Below, piece after piece: positions 1 to 8,571 of a stretch of DNA of 64,000 nucleotides. Source of the DNA: Clostridium sp. D53t1_180928_C8. GTDB lineage: Bacteria; Bacillota; Clostridia; Clostridiales; Clostridiaceae. A model generated the notes under the pieces. It saw only the letters and a list, made by a program, of their open reading frames with translations. It was not told the origin of the DNA and did not search any database. Position 1 is the stretch's first letter; every line of letters starts with the position of its first letter. The stretch spans positions 1 through 64,000 of the forward strand of contig NZ_JADPEL010000005.1 in NCBI RefSeq assembly GCF_015667795.1. Reading direction: 5' to 3'. Both the position numbers and the translations under genes were made by a program.

Positions 1-462
1 TAATAATACTATAAAAAATATTATTAAAATATTTGATCCTGAATTAAGATTTTTTATAATATTTTTATAAGAGCTTCTCATCTTAAGTTTACATAAAAAA
101 CTATAAAACACATTAGCTATTATAAAAAATAAAGCTATAATTATCAACGTAATAAAAATTCTTTTAACTTCCTCAAAATGTATTTCTCCATATGAACTCA
201 TAGTGAAATTTTCAAACTTTAATGATTCTATAAATGGATTTTGAAGATAATTTATTAATTCGTTGTAATCAATAATTAAATTTGCTCTAGAAACTCCTGT
301 AATATTAACTAACTCATACTTATCTATAATAAACTTATATATAAATCTAAGATTTAATGATATTATTGTAGCAATTGATATAATTGCTACAGCTGTAAAT
401 ATACTAATTAATATTCTAACAAAAATATTTAAATATAATATTTTATCACCCTTTTTATCCAT
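1..462 (-). CDS. TIGR01906/DUF1461-family integral membrane protein (N-terminal part, cut by window edge)
   Basis: The reading frame is open from an ATG at 462 to the left edge (154 codons), so the C-terminus lies outside the window. An AGGAGG site sits a few bases upstream of the ATG. The visible part has a TM helix near residues 12-35, an extracytoplasmic stretch with DYNELINYL and a later SSYGEIHFEEVK motif, and a second TM near 108-128. This arrangement is typical of the TIGR01906 membrane proteins of clostridia, whose function is unknown to me. Family assignment is by motif recall; the gene is certain, the family fairly so. Confidence 0.75.
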   Translation of the reverse strand, partial: MDKKGDKILYLNIFVRILISIFTAVAIISIATIISLNLRFIYKFIIDKYELVNITGVSRANLIIDYNELINYLQNPFIESLKFENFTMSSYGEIHFEEVKRIFITLIIIALFFIIANVFYSFLCKLKMRSSYKNIIKNLNSGSNILIIFFIVLL

Positions 463-586
463 AATCCCTCCTATAAATCTTTATAATTTTATCACATTTA
501 TTTCATTTATGGAATATTTTTCAATTAATATATAAAAAATAACAATCTTTTATTAATTAAGATTGCTATCTATACAAAATGCTTTT

Positions 587-1351
587 CTATTTTATATTTC
601 CTAAAAAACATTTATCCTTAATTTTTTTATCCCTATTATCAAAAGGATTATTTATAAGTGCCTTACAATACAAACTAGGATAATTTTTACTTAAATATTT
701 CATATACTCTGCCCACTCTATTGTCAAGTATTTATATACTGCCATCAAATCAGTTTCTATATGCTTTATTTCATATTCTTCAATCTCTTCACAGTATCTT
801 GTATCTAACTCTTCCTTTAAATGCATTATAGTCATTAACATTTCTGTAAATGTCTCATGCTCTAATAAATTTCCATTAGAGATTAAGTTAATCAATAAAT
901 CCTTATTATTATCTAATCTATTTCTTATATTTTTCAAATCAATCTTTTCTATATTGATTTCATAATCATATTGAAGAATATCCTGATGTAACTTTGCAAA
1001 AGACTTATCACACCATGTATCAGATGTTATAGTTCTATGGTTAGACATAACGCCATGAGCGTCACCCTTTACTATATCCGATAATAGCTTTGTTCCAAGT
1101 TCAGTATAAAATAATCCTATAAGCATATTCAACTTTTCTAATAGATGCTCTTTTTCTCTTCTTTCAAGCATTTTATCAATTACTATTGTAGTAAAAAATA
1201 CTTCTAATGGAATAAATGCTATATCTGCAACTAAAAATATCATTGTATGATGTATATCCTTAAAAATTAGAACATGTACATAATGTAAAATTACAGATAA
1301 TAATACAAGTCCAGCGCCTATTAAAATTGTTTCCTTTGTTCTTTTCTTCAA
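587..1351 (-). CDS. membrane-anchored protein of unknown function, two N-terminal TM helices
   Basis: A 254-residue protein starting at TTG, with GGGAGG about 8 nt upstream. Residues 8-30 and 36-58 are hydrophobic helices. They are followed by a short basic segment (DKMLERREKEHLLEK) and about 180 charged, helix-rich residues with no catalytic motif I recognise. The shape (two short TM helices and a cytoplasmic helical domain) resembles small signalling or scaffold membrane proteins. I cannot assign a function. It is a single gene; a long inverted repeat lies upstream at 1455-1528. Confidence 0.7.
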   Translation of the reverse strand: MKKRTKETILIGAGLVLLSVILHYVHVLIFKDIHHTMIFLVADIAFIPLEVFFTTIVIDKMLERREKEHLLEKLNMLIGLFYTELGTKLLSDIVKGDAHGVMSNHRTITSDTWCDKSFAKLHQDILQYDYEINIEKIDLKNIRNRLDNNKDLLINLISNGNLLEHETFTEMLMTIMHLKEELDTRYCEEIEEYEIKHIETDLMAVYKYLTIEWAEYMKYLSKNYPSLYCKALINNPFDNRDKKIKDKCFLGNIK

Positions 1352-1454
1352 ATTTTTCCTCCCTATTTCTTATTTTTATTGAAATCTTTTACTAGTGTTT
1401 TATAGTATATCAGCTTGTCTCATTATAGTAAAGTCTTATATAATTTGCTACAAA

Positions 1455-1528
1455 ATTAATGATCCAAAACTAGAATATAAAATTAAAATATTTATTTTAA
1501 TTTTATATTCTATCTGTGGATCATTAAT
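1455..1528. terminator. long AT-rich inverted repeat, probable bidirectional terminator
   Basis: The outer arms ATTAATGATCC and GGATCATTAAT are perfect complements. Inside them TAGAATATAAAATTAAAATA pairs with its near-complement, so the stem can exceed 30 bp. It lies just beyond the stop of the 50-residue minus-strand gene at 1555-1707. Confidence 0.6.
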
Positions 1529-1554
1529 TTTAATTTAAATTTATATTTTATAAA

Positions 1555-1707
1555 TTATTGTAATTCATCATCTTCTGAATGTGCTACAAATACTTTTGTA
1601 GGATCAATTTCTAACTCCTCACAAGCCTGATTAAGATTGCATCCAGTCTCATCCATATATTTTGCTACGTAAGCGTTAACATCAATTTGTGAATAAACAT
1701 TTTCCAT
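1555..1707 (-). CDS. small acidic protein of unknown function (50 aa)
   Basis: The start is ATG at 1707, preceded by GGGAGGAATGTAGT, a good ribosome-binding site. The 50-residue product begins MENVYSQIDV and contains YMDETGCNLNQACEELEID, then an acidic end. It has no TM segment or signal peptide. The helix-turn-helix-like spacing NLNQACEELEI is suggestive but too short to call. It is a single gene, terminated by the inverted repeat immediately downstream. The gene is supported by the SD, start and clean stop; function unknown. Confidence 0.6.
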   Translation of the reverse strand: MENVYSQIDVNAYVAKYMDETGCNLNQACEELEIDPTKVFVAHSEDDELQ

Positions 1708-2044
1708 ACTACATTCCTCCCTAATACTTTTAATTTAATAACTTTTAAAATTACATCATATGTAATTAAGTAATTTATATTTATTATATATTCCAACTAA
1801 TTAAAATATTCCTACCTTCTCCTTCCCCCTTTCAATTTACTATTTTATAAAAATTCTGATAATTATGATTATTCTATATCTTTCCTTATTTTCCTTCTAA
1901 TAAATGTAATTTTTTTATCTTATATATTTTTATAAAAAAATTAACAGAGTATTTTTTTACTAAAATTCTCCTTTAAGATTTTTGTTTTATGATATAATAT
2001 ACCTTATACTATAAAAATACGCTAACATCAGGACGGTGAAATAA
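1708..2044. other. intergenic region between divergent genes
   Basis: About 340 AT-rich bases. TATAAT at 1993-1998 lies about 45 nt before the TTG start of the AI-2E-family gene and is its probable -10 box; the -35 is poor. AGGACGGTGA precedes the TTG. I see no structured RNA or further gene. Confidence 0.4.
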
Positions 2045-3229
2045 TTGAAAATACATTTTGATAAGAAGCTGTTGAAATATTCAGTATATGTTACCTTAAC
2101 AGCCATTGCTATTTATTTAGCCTTAACTATAATGTCTAATATAGGTACCATCTTTACTACTACATTTAATATTATTGGAACTACACTAAAACTAATTAAA
2201 CCTTTAATTATTGCTATAGTTATAGCTTATTTGTTATATCCATTAACAAAAATTATAGAAAATTTTCTAAGAACAAATACTTTATATAAAATAAAAACTC
2301 AATCTGCTAGAAGAGTTATTGCCATTGTATCTTCTTACCTTTTAATAATCGGTATTGTATTAGCTTTAATTTGGGGTATTTATTTTATGATTGGCGGACA
2401 ACTTTCTAAAAATACTACACTAACAAATATAATGTCAGATATATCATCATATTTAAACACTAATTCATTTTCTACTTCATCAATAGAAGATACACTAAAA
2501 AACTTAAATATACCTTTTATTGATAACTTACAACCATATATAATTCAAATAGTAGATACAGTGCAAAAATACATTATGACTAACCTTGGAAATATGACTT
2601 CTAATATTATGTCTATAGGTAGTAGTATTGCTTCATTCTTTATTGCAATTATTATAAGTATTTATATTCTTAAAGATTCTGAATACTTTATCAGCTTATG
2701 GAAAAAGTTATATTATTTAATTTTTAGAAGTAGCCATACAGGAAAGAAACTTTCTGAAACATTTTCTCTAGTAAATGATGTGTTTTCAAAGTTCATTCGC
2801 GGTCAATTATTAGAGGCATTTTGTGTTGGAATATTATCAGCAATAGCTTTATCTATAGTTGGTATAGATTATGCCGTTGTAATAGGACTTATTGCAGGAA
2901 TTTGTAATATGATACCTTATGTTGGTCCTTTAGTTGGTACTATTTTAGCAGCCGTCATGGGCTTATTAAGCGGAAAGCCTATAAAAGTTATTTATGCTGT
3001 TATAGCAATGCTTGTTGTACAACAAGTTGATAATAATTTATTAGCACCTAAAATAGTTGGAAATAGCGTTGGACTTCATGCTGTATTTACTATGATGGCA
3101 ATTTTAGTAGGAGGTAACATAGGCGGATTACTTGGAATGTTGCTTGCTGTTCCAATTGCAGCTTCTATTAGAGTTTTATTTAATAAGTGGTATGATGAAT
3201 ATACCAGTTCAAATATATCAGAAGAGTAA
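2045..3229 (+). CDS. AI-2E family (UPF0118/PerM-like) membrane transporter
   Basis: A 394-residue protein with the family layout: TM helices near 10-30 and 45-65, another near 90-115, a soluble loop with many T/S/N residues (about 120-180), then a cluster of TM helices from 190 on. The diagnostic C-terminal block is present (GICNMIPYVGPLVGT, then DNNLLAPKIVGNSVGLHAV and GGLLGMLLAVPIAAS). The family includes TqsA and sodium/proton-coupled exporters; the substrate cannot be told from sequence. The start is TTG with AGGACGGTGA upstream, and a strong terminator follows at 3245-3277. Confidence 0.88.
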   Translation: MKIHFDKKLLKYSVYVTLTAIAIYLALTIMSNIGTIFTTTFNIIGTTLKLIKPLIIAIVIAYLLYPLTKIIENFLRTNTLYKIKTQSARRVIAIVSSYLLIIGIVLALIWGIYFMIGGQLSKNTTLTNIMSDISSYLNTNSFSTSSIEDTLKNLNIPFIDNLQPYIIQIVDTVQKYIMTNLGNMTSNIMSIGSSIASFFIAIIISIYILKDSEYFISLWKKLYYLIFRSSHTGKKLSETFSLVNDVFSKFIRGQLLEAFCVGILSAIALSIVGIDYAVVIGLIAGICNMIPYVGPLVGTILAAVMGLLSGKPIKVIYAVIAMLVVQQVDNNLLAPKIVGNSVGLHAVFTMMAILVGGNIGGLLGMLLAVPIAASIRVLFNKWYDEYTSSNISEE

Positions 3230-3244
3230 ATTTTACTATAAAAT

Positions 3245-3277
3245 AAAAAAAGTCTGAAATTCAGACTTTTTTTATTT
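3245..3277 (+). terminator. Rho-independent terminator
   Basis: AAAGTCTGAA and TTCAGACTTT form a perfect stem followed by a T tract. It lies directly after the AI-2E-family gene. Confidence 0.85.
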
Positions 3278-3291
3278 TATAATAATTAACA

Positions 3292-3540
3292 TTATAATAC
3301 ACAGCTCAATAGCATAGTTGCTATGCCTCCTATTATTACTGTTTGTCCTATTTTTATATTATCAATCTTCATAATAGCATATAAAAATCCACCCATAACT
3401 AGAAGTACACCTGCATATAATATTACATCAAAATATTCATTTAAATTACTTTTAGAAATAAGAAAACTTATTAGCATTACACCTAATGTAATTGCTACTC
3501 CATACCATTCTTCTCTAACCCTTTCTTTACATTTATTCAC
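3292..3540 (-). CDS. small three-helix membrane protein of unknown function
   Basis: Three hydrophobic segments (roughly residues 12-30, 35-55 and 62-80 of about 82) and a basic N-terminus. An ATG at 3552 directly abuts AAAGGAG with no spacing. The GTG at 3540 is 5 nt after a second GGGAG, so GTG is preferred as start; with the ATG the product is 86 residues. No family recognised. It converges with the AI-2E-family gene. Confidence 0.6.
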   Translation of the reverse strand: MNKCKERVREEWYGVAITLGVMLISFLISKSNLNEYFDVILYAGVLLVMGGFLYAIMKIDNIKIGQTVIIGGIATMLLSCVL

Positions 3541-3663
3541 TTTTACTCCCATCTCCTTTATTATTTATCCCCTATTTATAATTAATTTTATATAAATTAC
3601 CAATAAAATATATACCCCACTATAATTTTACCATATTATTCCAAATTGTGGTATATAAATTAT

Positions 3664-3715
3664 TTTACATAAATATAAAAGTCTCACTTCCGTGAGACCT
3701 TTATATTTATGTAAA
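3664..3715. terminator. long hairpin, bidirectional terminator
   Basis: The arms TTTACATAAATATAAA and TTTATATTTATGTAAA enclose an inner GTCTCAC/GTGAGAC stem with loop TTCC. It lies downstream of the zinc-ribbon gene on the minus strand. Confidence 0.8.
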
Positions 3716-3734
3716 ATTAGATTTTTAATTTAAG

Positions 3735-3884
3735 TTATTCAAATACTTTAGCTATTGTCTTTTTCCCATTACACTTCCATTTAATCTGATTTTTACAGCT
3801 ATCACAAGTTATAATTCCATTAGCTTCACAACTTGGCTCCTCAAAAATTATTTTTCCACACTTTGGACATAAAACATCATCCAT
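3735..3884 (-). CDS. small zinc-ribbon protein (49 aa)
   Basis: The start is ATG at 3884 with GGAGAG upstream. Two Cys pairs, CPKCGK near residues 6-11 and CDSCKN near 27-32, are spaced as in a zinc ribbon; a further Cys follows in KWKCNGKK. The protein is all cytoplasmic with no TM. Such mini-ribbons are common in clostridia with no known role. A hairpin terminator follows. Confidence 0.65.
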   Translation of the reverse strand: MDDVLCPKCGKIIFEEPSCEANGIITCDSCKNQIKWKCNGKKTIAKVFE

Positions 3885-4251
3885 AATAACTCTCCTTATT
3901 TTTTTAACTATACTTATATATTTCTATTATTAATAATATAGATATTATTATACATTTATAATACTTAACTTTTGAAATATTTGCATTAAAGCTCCAATAT
4001 TTTTATTAAATATTTGTAAAACTGTGTTATAATTTGTAAATAGGGTATTAAATTTTTCCTAACCTTTAGATAAAGTTAATACTACACCTAAATCTAAAAA
4101 TTCAGTTTCTAAAAAAAATATCATATTTTATTTATAATATATTAATAAATATATTGACATAATTGATAAATTTGTAATAAAATCACTATAAGGAAATTAC
4201 GAATGTTTTAATATTTTTAAATAATATTATTCGACTTATATTAGGAAGGAT
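3885..4251. promoter_or_regulatory. long leader/promoter region of the glutamine synthetase gene
   Basis: An extended -10 element (TG, one base, TATAAT) at 4025-4033 would give a leader of more than 200 nt before the coding start. A second candidate, TTGACA at 4154-4159, has only a poor -10 (TAATAA, 15 bp spacer). TTTAGAT at 4065-4071 and ATCTAAA at 4092-4098 form a 7-bp stem in the leader. I see no T-box and no riboswitch I can name. A leader this long upstream of a nitrogen gene is compatible with antitermination control, but that is inference. Confidence 0.4.
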
Positions 4252-4302
4252 GTGAATTTATTTCGTAAATATTTTATCAATATTGCGAAATCAAGCCTAT
4301 GA
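4252..4302 (+). CDS. leader peptide overlapping the glutamine synthetase start codon
   Basis: A GTG-initiated 16-codon ORF (MNLFRKYFINIAKSSL) preceded by AGGAAGG at 4243-4249. Its TGA stop overlaps the ATG of the next gene (ATGA, 4299-4302). The glutamine synthetase ATG itself has no Shine-Dalgarno sequence in the 15 bases before it, whereas the leader does. The arrangement therefore looks like translational coupling. An imperfect inverted repeat (TTTCG...CGAAA, 4261-4290) lies within the leader ORF. It contains no Gln codons, so classical glutamine attenuation is unlikely. Confidence 0.45.
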   Translation: MNLFRKYFINIAKSSL

Positions 4303-6200
4303 TTGACAATTTACTTTACACTATACCAAAAGAAAATCATACAAAAGAACAAGTAAAAGAAATTTTATCTAATCATCCAGAAATAAAATTCGTATCATTT
4401 GTTGGTATTGACCTTTCTGGAAATGATACAGACGAAAAAATTCCAGTTAATTTATTTTTAGATGACTTAGACTCATTCTTACATGGAGTTGCAGTTCAAA
4501 CTGACGGATCATCAGTTGTTTTACCAGGGATAGCAACATTAAACAATGCAAAAGTAGATATGATTGCAGACTTAAATTGTAAATGGTTTGTTGATTATAA
4601 CTATGATTTTATTGATAAATCAACAAATAAACCTGTAGGTACTTTAAGGATTCCTTGTTTTTTATATCACGATAATAAGCCTGTAGATTCAAGAAACATC
4701 TTAAATAACGCAGTTAAAACTTTTAAAGATAATTTATGGAATATATTTGAAACACATCCTGAAGTTTTAGATATTTATAACATAAAAAAAGATGATATAG
4801 ATGAAATTGTAATAACTTCAGCTACCGAATTAGAATTCTGGGTTAGAACTCCAAACACTGATGCTGAACTTGAAGAATTATCAACTTCTCAAGTGCTTCA
4901 TGAACAGTATTGGACAAGAACTAAGGGTAAAGTTCGTACTGCTTTAGAAGAAAGCTTATTATTAATGGAAGCCTATGGATTTGAACCTGAAATGGGACAT
5001 AAAGAAGTTGGTGGAGTTAGAGCTAAATTAGATGCTTCTGGTAACTTTAATCATGTAATGGAACAAATCGAAGTAGACTGGAAATATTCAGATGCAGTTC
5101 AAGCTGCTGATAATGAACTATTTATAAAAATATTAGTTCAAGAAACTTATAGAAGATATGGTTTAGATGTTACATTTATGGCTAAACCAATTGATGGTGT
5201 TGCTGGTTCTGGTATGCATGTTCATGTAGGAATTAGCTTAAAACTTAAAAATGGTAAAAGAATAAACTTGTTCCATACTACTAAGGATCATTTCCTAAGT
5301 GTTCTTGGATATGGTTCATTAATGGGTCTTCTTAAAAACTATGAAGTTATGAATCCATTTATCTCTTCAACTAATAATTCTTTAAAAAGATTAAAACCTG
5401 GATTTGAAGCTCCAGTTTGTATAGTTACTTCTCTTGGTTTATCTCCAAGTAATCCATCTAGAAATAGATCTATACTTGTTGGACTTATTAGAGACCTAGC
5501 TAACCCTTTAGCTACAAGATTTGAATTACGTTCTCCAAATCCACATTCAAACGCCTATATAACTATAGCCGTATGTTACATGGCTATGCTTGATGGTATT
5601 CTTTATGCAGTAAATAATAATAAAACTGATGATGAATTATTAGCTGAACTTTCTAAAGAATATGGTGCTGATGCAGATTATTTAGAAAAAAATAGAAAAT
5701 ATAGAGCTGAAGAAGATGTATTTGAAGATTTTACGGAAGAAGAAAGAAACAAATACTTTAGCAAGGCTCCAGCTACAATCTATGAAAATATTAGCGCTTT
5801 AGATAGATACCCTGAAAAAGTAGAAGTCTTAAAAAGAAATGGCGTATTAACTGACCAACTTATTAATAGCTTTAAAATAGCAACTATTAAAAGATGGAAA
5901 ATGGAAATAGCTCATAGAATAGTAAATAAATTTACTGCTGAAATAAGAGCTTGTAAATGCCTTCATGATGCAAATAAAGCTTTAGATTTAGATTTAACTA
6001 ATTGGATGAAAATTCATGAATTAAGACTTTATATAATGAAAGATACTAATTCTACTAAGAGTCTATTTACAAGACTTAAAGATGCAATTAATGAAGATAA
6101 CTTAGCAGTTGCATCTGATCTTTATTTAGAATTAGAAGATAAAATGAGCTTATTAAGAAATATGTACTCTTCTTACAAGAAGAATTTATTAGATATTTAA
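4299..6200 (+). CDS. glnA: glutamine synthetase with long C-terminal extension
   Basis: A 633-residue enzyme of the glutamine synthetase fold, forming glutamine from glutamate, ammonia and ATP. The N-terminal beta-grasp region spans about 1-110. The catalytic domain carries the ammonia/glutamate site (GSGMHVHVGI), the ATP-binding NRSILVGLIRD segment and RFELRSPNPHSN. About 150 helical residues follow the catalytic core, so it is longer than ordinary GSI (about 440-470) and shorter than GSIII (about 700). The motifs are GSI-like. It is a single gene, apparently translated by coupling from the overlapping leader ORF, and ends at a strong terminator. Confidence 0.88.
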   Translation: MIDNLLYTIPKENHTKEQVKEILSNHPEIKFVSFVGIDLSGNDTDEKIPVNLFLDDLDSFLHGVAVQTDGSSVVLPGIATLNNAKVDMIADLNCKWFVDYNYDFIDKSTNKPVGTLRIPCFLYHDNKPVDSRNILNNAVKTFKDNLWNIFETHPEVLDIYNIKKDDIDEIVITSATELEFWVRTPNTDAELEELSTSQVLHEQYWTRTKGKVRTALEESLLLMEAYGFEPEMGHKEVGGVRAKLDASGNFNHVMEQIEVDWKYSDAVQAADNELFIKILVQETYRRYGLDVTFMAKPIDGVAGSGMHVHVGISLKLKNGKRINLFHTTKDHFLSVLGYGSLMGLLKNYEVMNPFISSTNNSLKRLKPGFEAPVCIVTSLGLSPSNPSRNRSILVGLIRDLANPLATRFELRSPNPHSNAYITIAVCYMAMLDGILYAVNNNKTDDELLAELSKEYGADADYLEKNRKYRAEEDVFEDFTEEERNKYFSKAPATIYENISALDRYPEKVEVLKRNGVLTDQLINSFKIATIKRWKMEIAHRIVNKFTAEIRACKCLHDANKALDLDLTNWMKIHELRLYIMKDTNSTKSLFTRLKDAINEDNLAVASDLYLELEDKMSLLRNMYSSYKKNLLDI

Positions 6201-6206
6201 ATATAG

Positions 6207-6243
6207 AAAAATGAACTGCTAAAAATAGCAGTTCATTTTTTTA
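6207..6243 (+). terminator. Rho-independent terminator after glnA
   Basis: The stem is AAATGAACTGCTA paired with TAGCAGTTCATTT, followed by a run of T. The flanking A run may make it bidirectional for the convergent minus-strand gene. Confidence 0.88.
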
Positions 6244-6251
6244 TTATTATT

Positions 6252-6794
6252 TTATATATTTTTATGTATTCTTTCCATATAAAATGTAATAATCATAGTC
6301 ATAGCATAATCATAAATTAAAAAAATTGGCTGTGCTACTATCCATAATATTATAAATGAAACAGTTCTTGCTGAAGCATCAAAAAAGTTTCCTATTAATG
6401 CTTCTAATCCATCCATTATATTTATGCCTAAAATATTCTGCATTATTACAAAAGCAACTATAAATACTATATTAAAGAAAACTAATTTAAATACTATTTC
6501 TAATTTTTCTTTTCTAATTCTTTCTACAAAATATTTTACTATTCCATATGCTCCAAAGAAAATAAAGTATAAAAATGATATATTAATTGGCACTAATAAA
6601 AAAGCAATTAAACTAGATGCTATATATACAAATATAGATGTTTGAACATTACTTCTTATAATACATACTGGTATTAAAGCTGAAGCAACTGTTAATATAG
6701 CTAATGTACTTATCGGCAATATTGAAGTTGCATATAATACTATAATTGTTAGTGCTACTAAAATTCCACCAAGAGCTATATCCTTAGCCTTCAT
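6252..6794 (-). CDS. multi-spanning membrane protein, ECF-transporter S-component-like
   Basis: A 180-residue protein with about five or six TM helices and very few charged residues apart from one cytoplasmic loop (VERIRKEKLE). The N-terminus KDIALGGILVALTII resembles the start of small-molecule-binding S components of energy-coupling-factor transporters and related YybS-like proteins. No substrate motif is recognised and no energising ATPase lies nearby. ATG at 6794, with AGGGG upstream. Confident as a membrane protein, weak as an S component. Confidence 0.6.
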   Translation of the reverse strand: MKAKDIALGGILVALTIIVLYATSILPISTLAILTVASALIPVCIIRSNVQTSIFVYIASSLIAFLLVPINISFLYFIFFGAYGIVKYFVERIRKEKLEIVFKLVFFNIVFIVAFVIMQNILGINIMDGLEALIGNFFDASARTVSFIILWIVAQPIFLIYDYAMTMIITFYMERIHKNI

Positions 6795-6851
6795 AAAACC
6801 ACCCCTTTAGTTAAATTGTGAAGCAATTTATTCCTATTATTACTTATCTAT

Positions 6852-7448
6852 TTAACAACAGCCTATAAGATCTCCACCAAAACATTCACATAATGAATCT
6901 AAACACCATAAATTCATACAACAATCACAACTATTCATATTCCCATTTGAAGTTCTATAAGTTTGACTATATCCTCTGCTTCTTGCTTGTAATTGTTGAA
7001 GTGCTTGCCTATACTCAAAATTATTTGGATCCATAGAACATGCCCTTTGTATATTATTATAAGCTGATTCAAACCAACCCTTTGCCATCATCACATTTCC
7101 GTATAAATAATACCATTCTGCATCTCTTTGCTTTATGGCATTAAGCTTTGATTCTGCAACAGATATATTTCTCATTTGAATAAGACTTCTTACCTCTGCA
7201 TATATAGGTGTATTACTACTATATGAATTAGCTCCTGTTGATGAAGAGCTATAATTTGAGTCTCCCCCAGAATTTTTGAGCATTTCATAAGCCTGATTTA
7301 TTTCAGCTAATTTTTCCTGAGCTAAATCCTTAAGTGGATTATCTACATATTGATCTGGATGATATTGCTTTACTAATTTTCTATAAGCTGATTTTATTTC
7401 TTCTTGAGAAGCTCCTTGCTTCACTCCTAATACCTCATACGGATTCAT
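6852..7448 (-). CDS. J-domain (DnaJ-like) protein with TPR-like middle and Cys-rich tail
   Basis: A 198-residue protein. The J domain fills residues 1-60 with the HPD tripeptide (KQYHPDQY), so it should stimulate an Hsp70 (DnaK). A Ser/Asn/Tyr linker (about 62-80) precedes a helical repeat region (about 85-155) with TPR-like spacing ([19 protein letters not shown]). The last 30 residues hold about ten cysteines, many in pairs (CDCC, CEC, GCC), suggesting a metal site or lipid modification. It lacks the DnaJ zinc fingers and client-binding domain. It follows the DUF5685 gene by about 60 bp and may share its transcript. Confidence 0.85.
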   Translation of the reverse strand: MNPYEVLGVKQGASQEEIKSAYRKLVKQYHPDQYVDNPLKDLAQEKLAEINQAYEMLKNSGGDSNYSSSSTGANSYSSNTPIYAEVRSLIQMRNISVAESKLNAIKQRDAEWYYLYGNVMMAKGWFESAYNNIQRACSMDPNNFEYRQALQQLQARSRGYSQTYRTSNGNMNSCDCCMNLWCLDSLCECFGGDLIGCC

Positions 7449-7507
7449 TATAAAACACTCCTTTTATCCTATGCTATCATTATATATTACATGTTTAAAA
7501 CAAAATA

Positions 7508-8407
7508 TTAATATTTATTCTTTTTATCCTTACAGTTACAATTATTAATTATCTTCTCATACTTATCCATCATTCCAAGATTAATTATATTTTCTAATAT
7601 TGCTCTATTTCTCTTTAGTGGTAACTTATTTAAAGCTTCTTTGCAATTATATCCACAATTCAAAATAGTAAATTCCATTCTTGGCTTAATTTGTTCTAAT
7701 AAATCTTCGTAGCTTTTATTATTCTTATTATATAAATAATTTATTGGATTAAATTTATCTTTTTCTATATCTTCTTTTAAATCATCCAAAGCATCTATTA
7801 AATAAATCCACTTTCCAAGGGCATAGCCTAAATCATAAAGTTCATATCTTAATTCATCACGATCATCATCTATTTCTTCAGGGTATAACTCTAGAATTTT
7901 AGCTACTATTAAACTAAAAGGATGTGAAATCTCATCAATTGATGAAAATTCCTTATTTTTTTCTAAATTAGATAGCATATTTAAATTTTCTTCTATTATA
8001 TCATTAATCATAGTAACATTTCTGTTAAATTTTCGTTTATACGGAGATAAAGCAACACTTTCAACTTTACTTTTTAGGCTTTTATCATCATTTACATCAT
8101 CAATTAATTTATAATATACAAGTGAAACATTCATAGCAGCTGTATATTCTAAAGCTTTATTATTTATAATCATAGGTTTATTTTTTAATGGATGAGCCAT
8201 ACACTTTTTAAATTCAATATTAGGCTCTTCACTATGTAATGCATCTAAAAGCAATCCCAAAAATGCCATATCATAATTTAAAGCAAATCTCGGAATATTT
8301 CCAAACTTCTTCTTAATATGCATACATACACCACAATAATATCCTCTAAACATTTCATATTCCCTTATTTTCAATTCAGGCTTAAGTGGAGTCACATACC
8401 CAAACAA
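7508..8407 (-). CDS. DUF5685 family protein
   Basis: A 299-residue protein beginning MFGYVTPLKPELKIREYE, the typical DUF5685 opening, followed by YYCGVCMHIKKKFG and a mostly helical body with a LDDLKEDIEKDKFNP segment. The DDLKED-like acidic motif and all-helical pattern recall trans-prenyltransferase-like folds, but function is unknown. It also has a Cys-rich end (NNCNCKDKKNK). It lies immediately upstream of the J-domain gene on the same strand, a pairing that suggests a shared role. Confidence 0.8.
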   Translation of the reverse strand: MFGYVTPLKPELKIREYEMFRGYYCGVCMHIKKKFGNIPRFALNYDMAFLGLLLDALHSEEPNIEFKKCMAHPLKNKPMIINNKALEYTAAMNVSLVYYKLIDDVNDDKSLKSKVESVALSPYKRKFNRNVTMINDIIEENLNMLSNLEKNKEFSSIDEISHPFSLIVAKILELYPEEIDDDRDELRYELYDLGYALGKWIYLIDALDDLKEDIEKDKFNPINYLYNKNNKSYEDLLEQIKPRMEFTILNCGYNCKEALNKLPLKRNRAILENIINLGMMDKYEKIINNCNCKDKKNKY

Positions 8408-8527
8408 ATAATCACTCCTTTAATATGTATTATTTCATAAATTCAGTATAATTTATTTACAAATATTAATCAATTTATACCAGTATATTTAGATGGTATA
8501 TTATTAACTTTAATAAGTAAATAAATA

Positions 8528-8566
8528 AAAATAGCTCCTTAAAATATTTTCTTAAGGAACTATTTC
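8528..8566 (-). terminator. terminator of the TPM/zinc-ribbon operon
   Basis: AAATAGCTCCTTAA and TTAAGGAACTATTT form a near-perfect stem; on the minus strand a T-rich stretch follows. It lies just after the stop at 8572. Confidence 0.75.
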
Positions 8567-8571
8567 TTTAA

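Noticed and set aside
3323-3595. A plus-strand ORF opposite the three-helix membrane protein
   Set aside because: It lies mostly antisense to a gene with better start signals and has no SD of its own.
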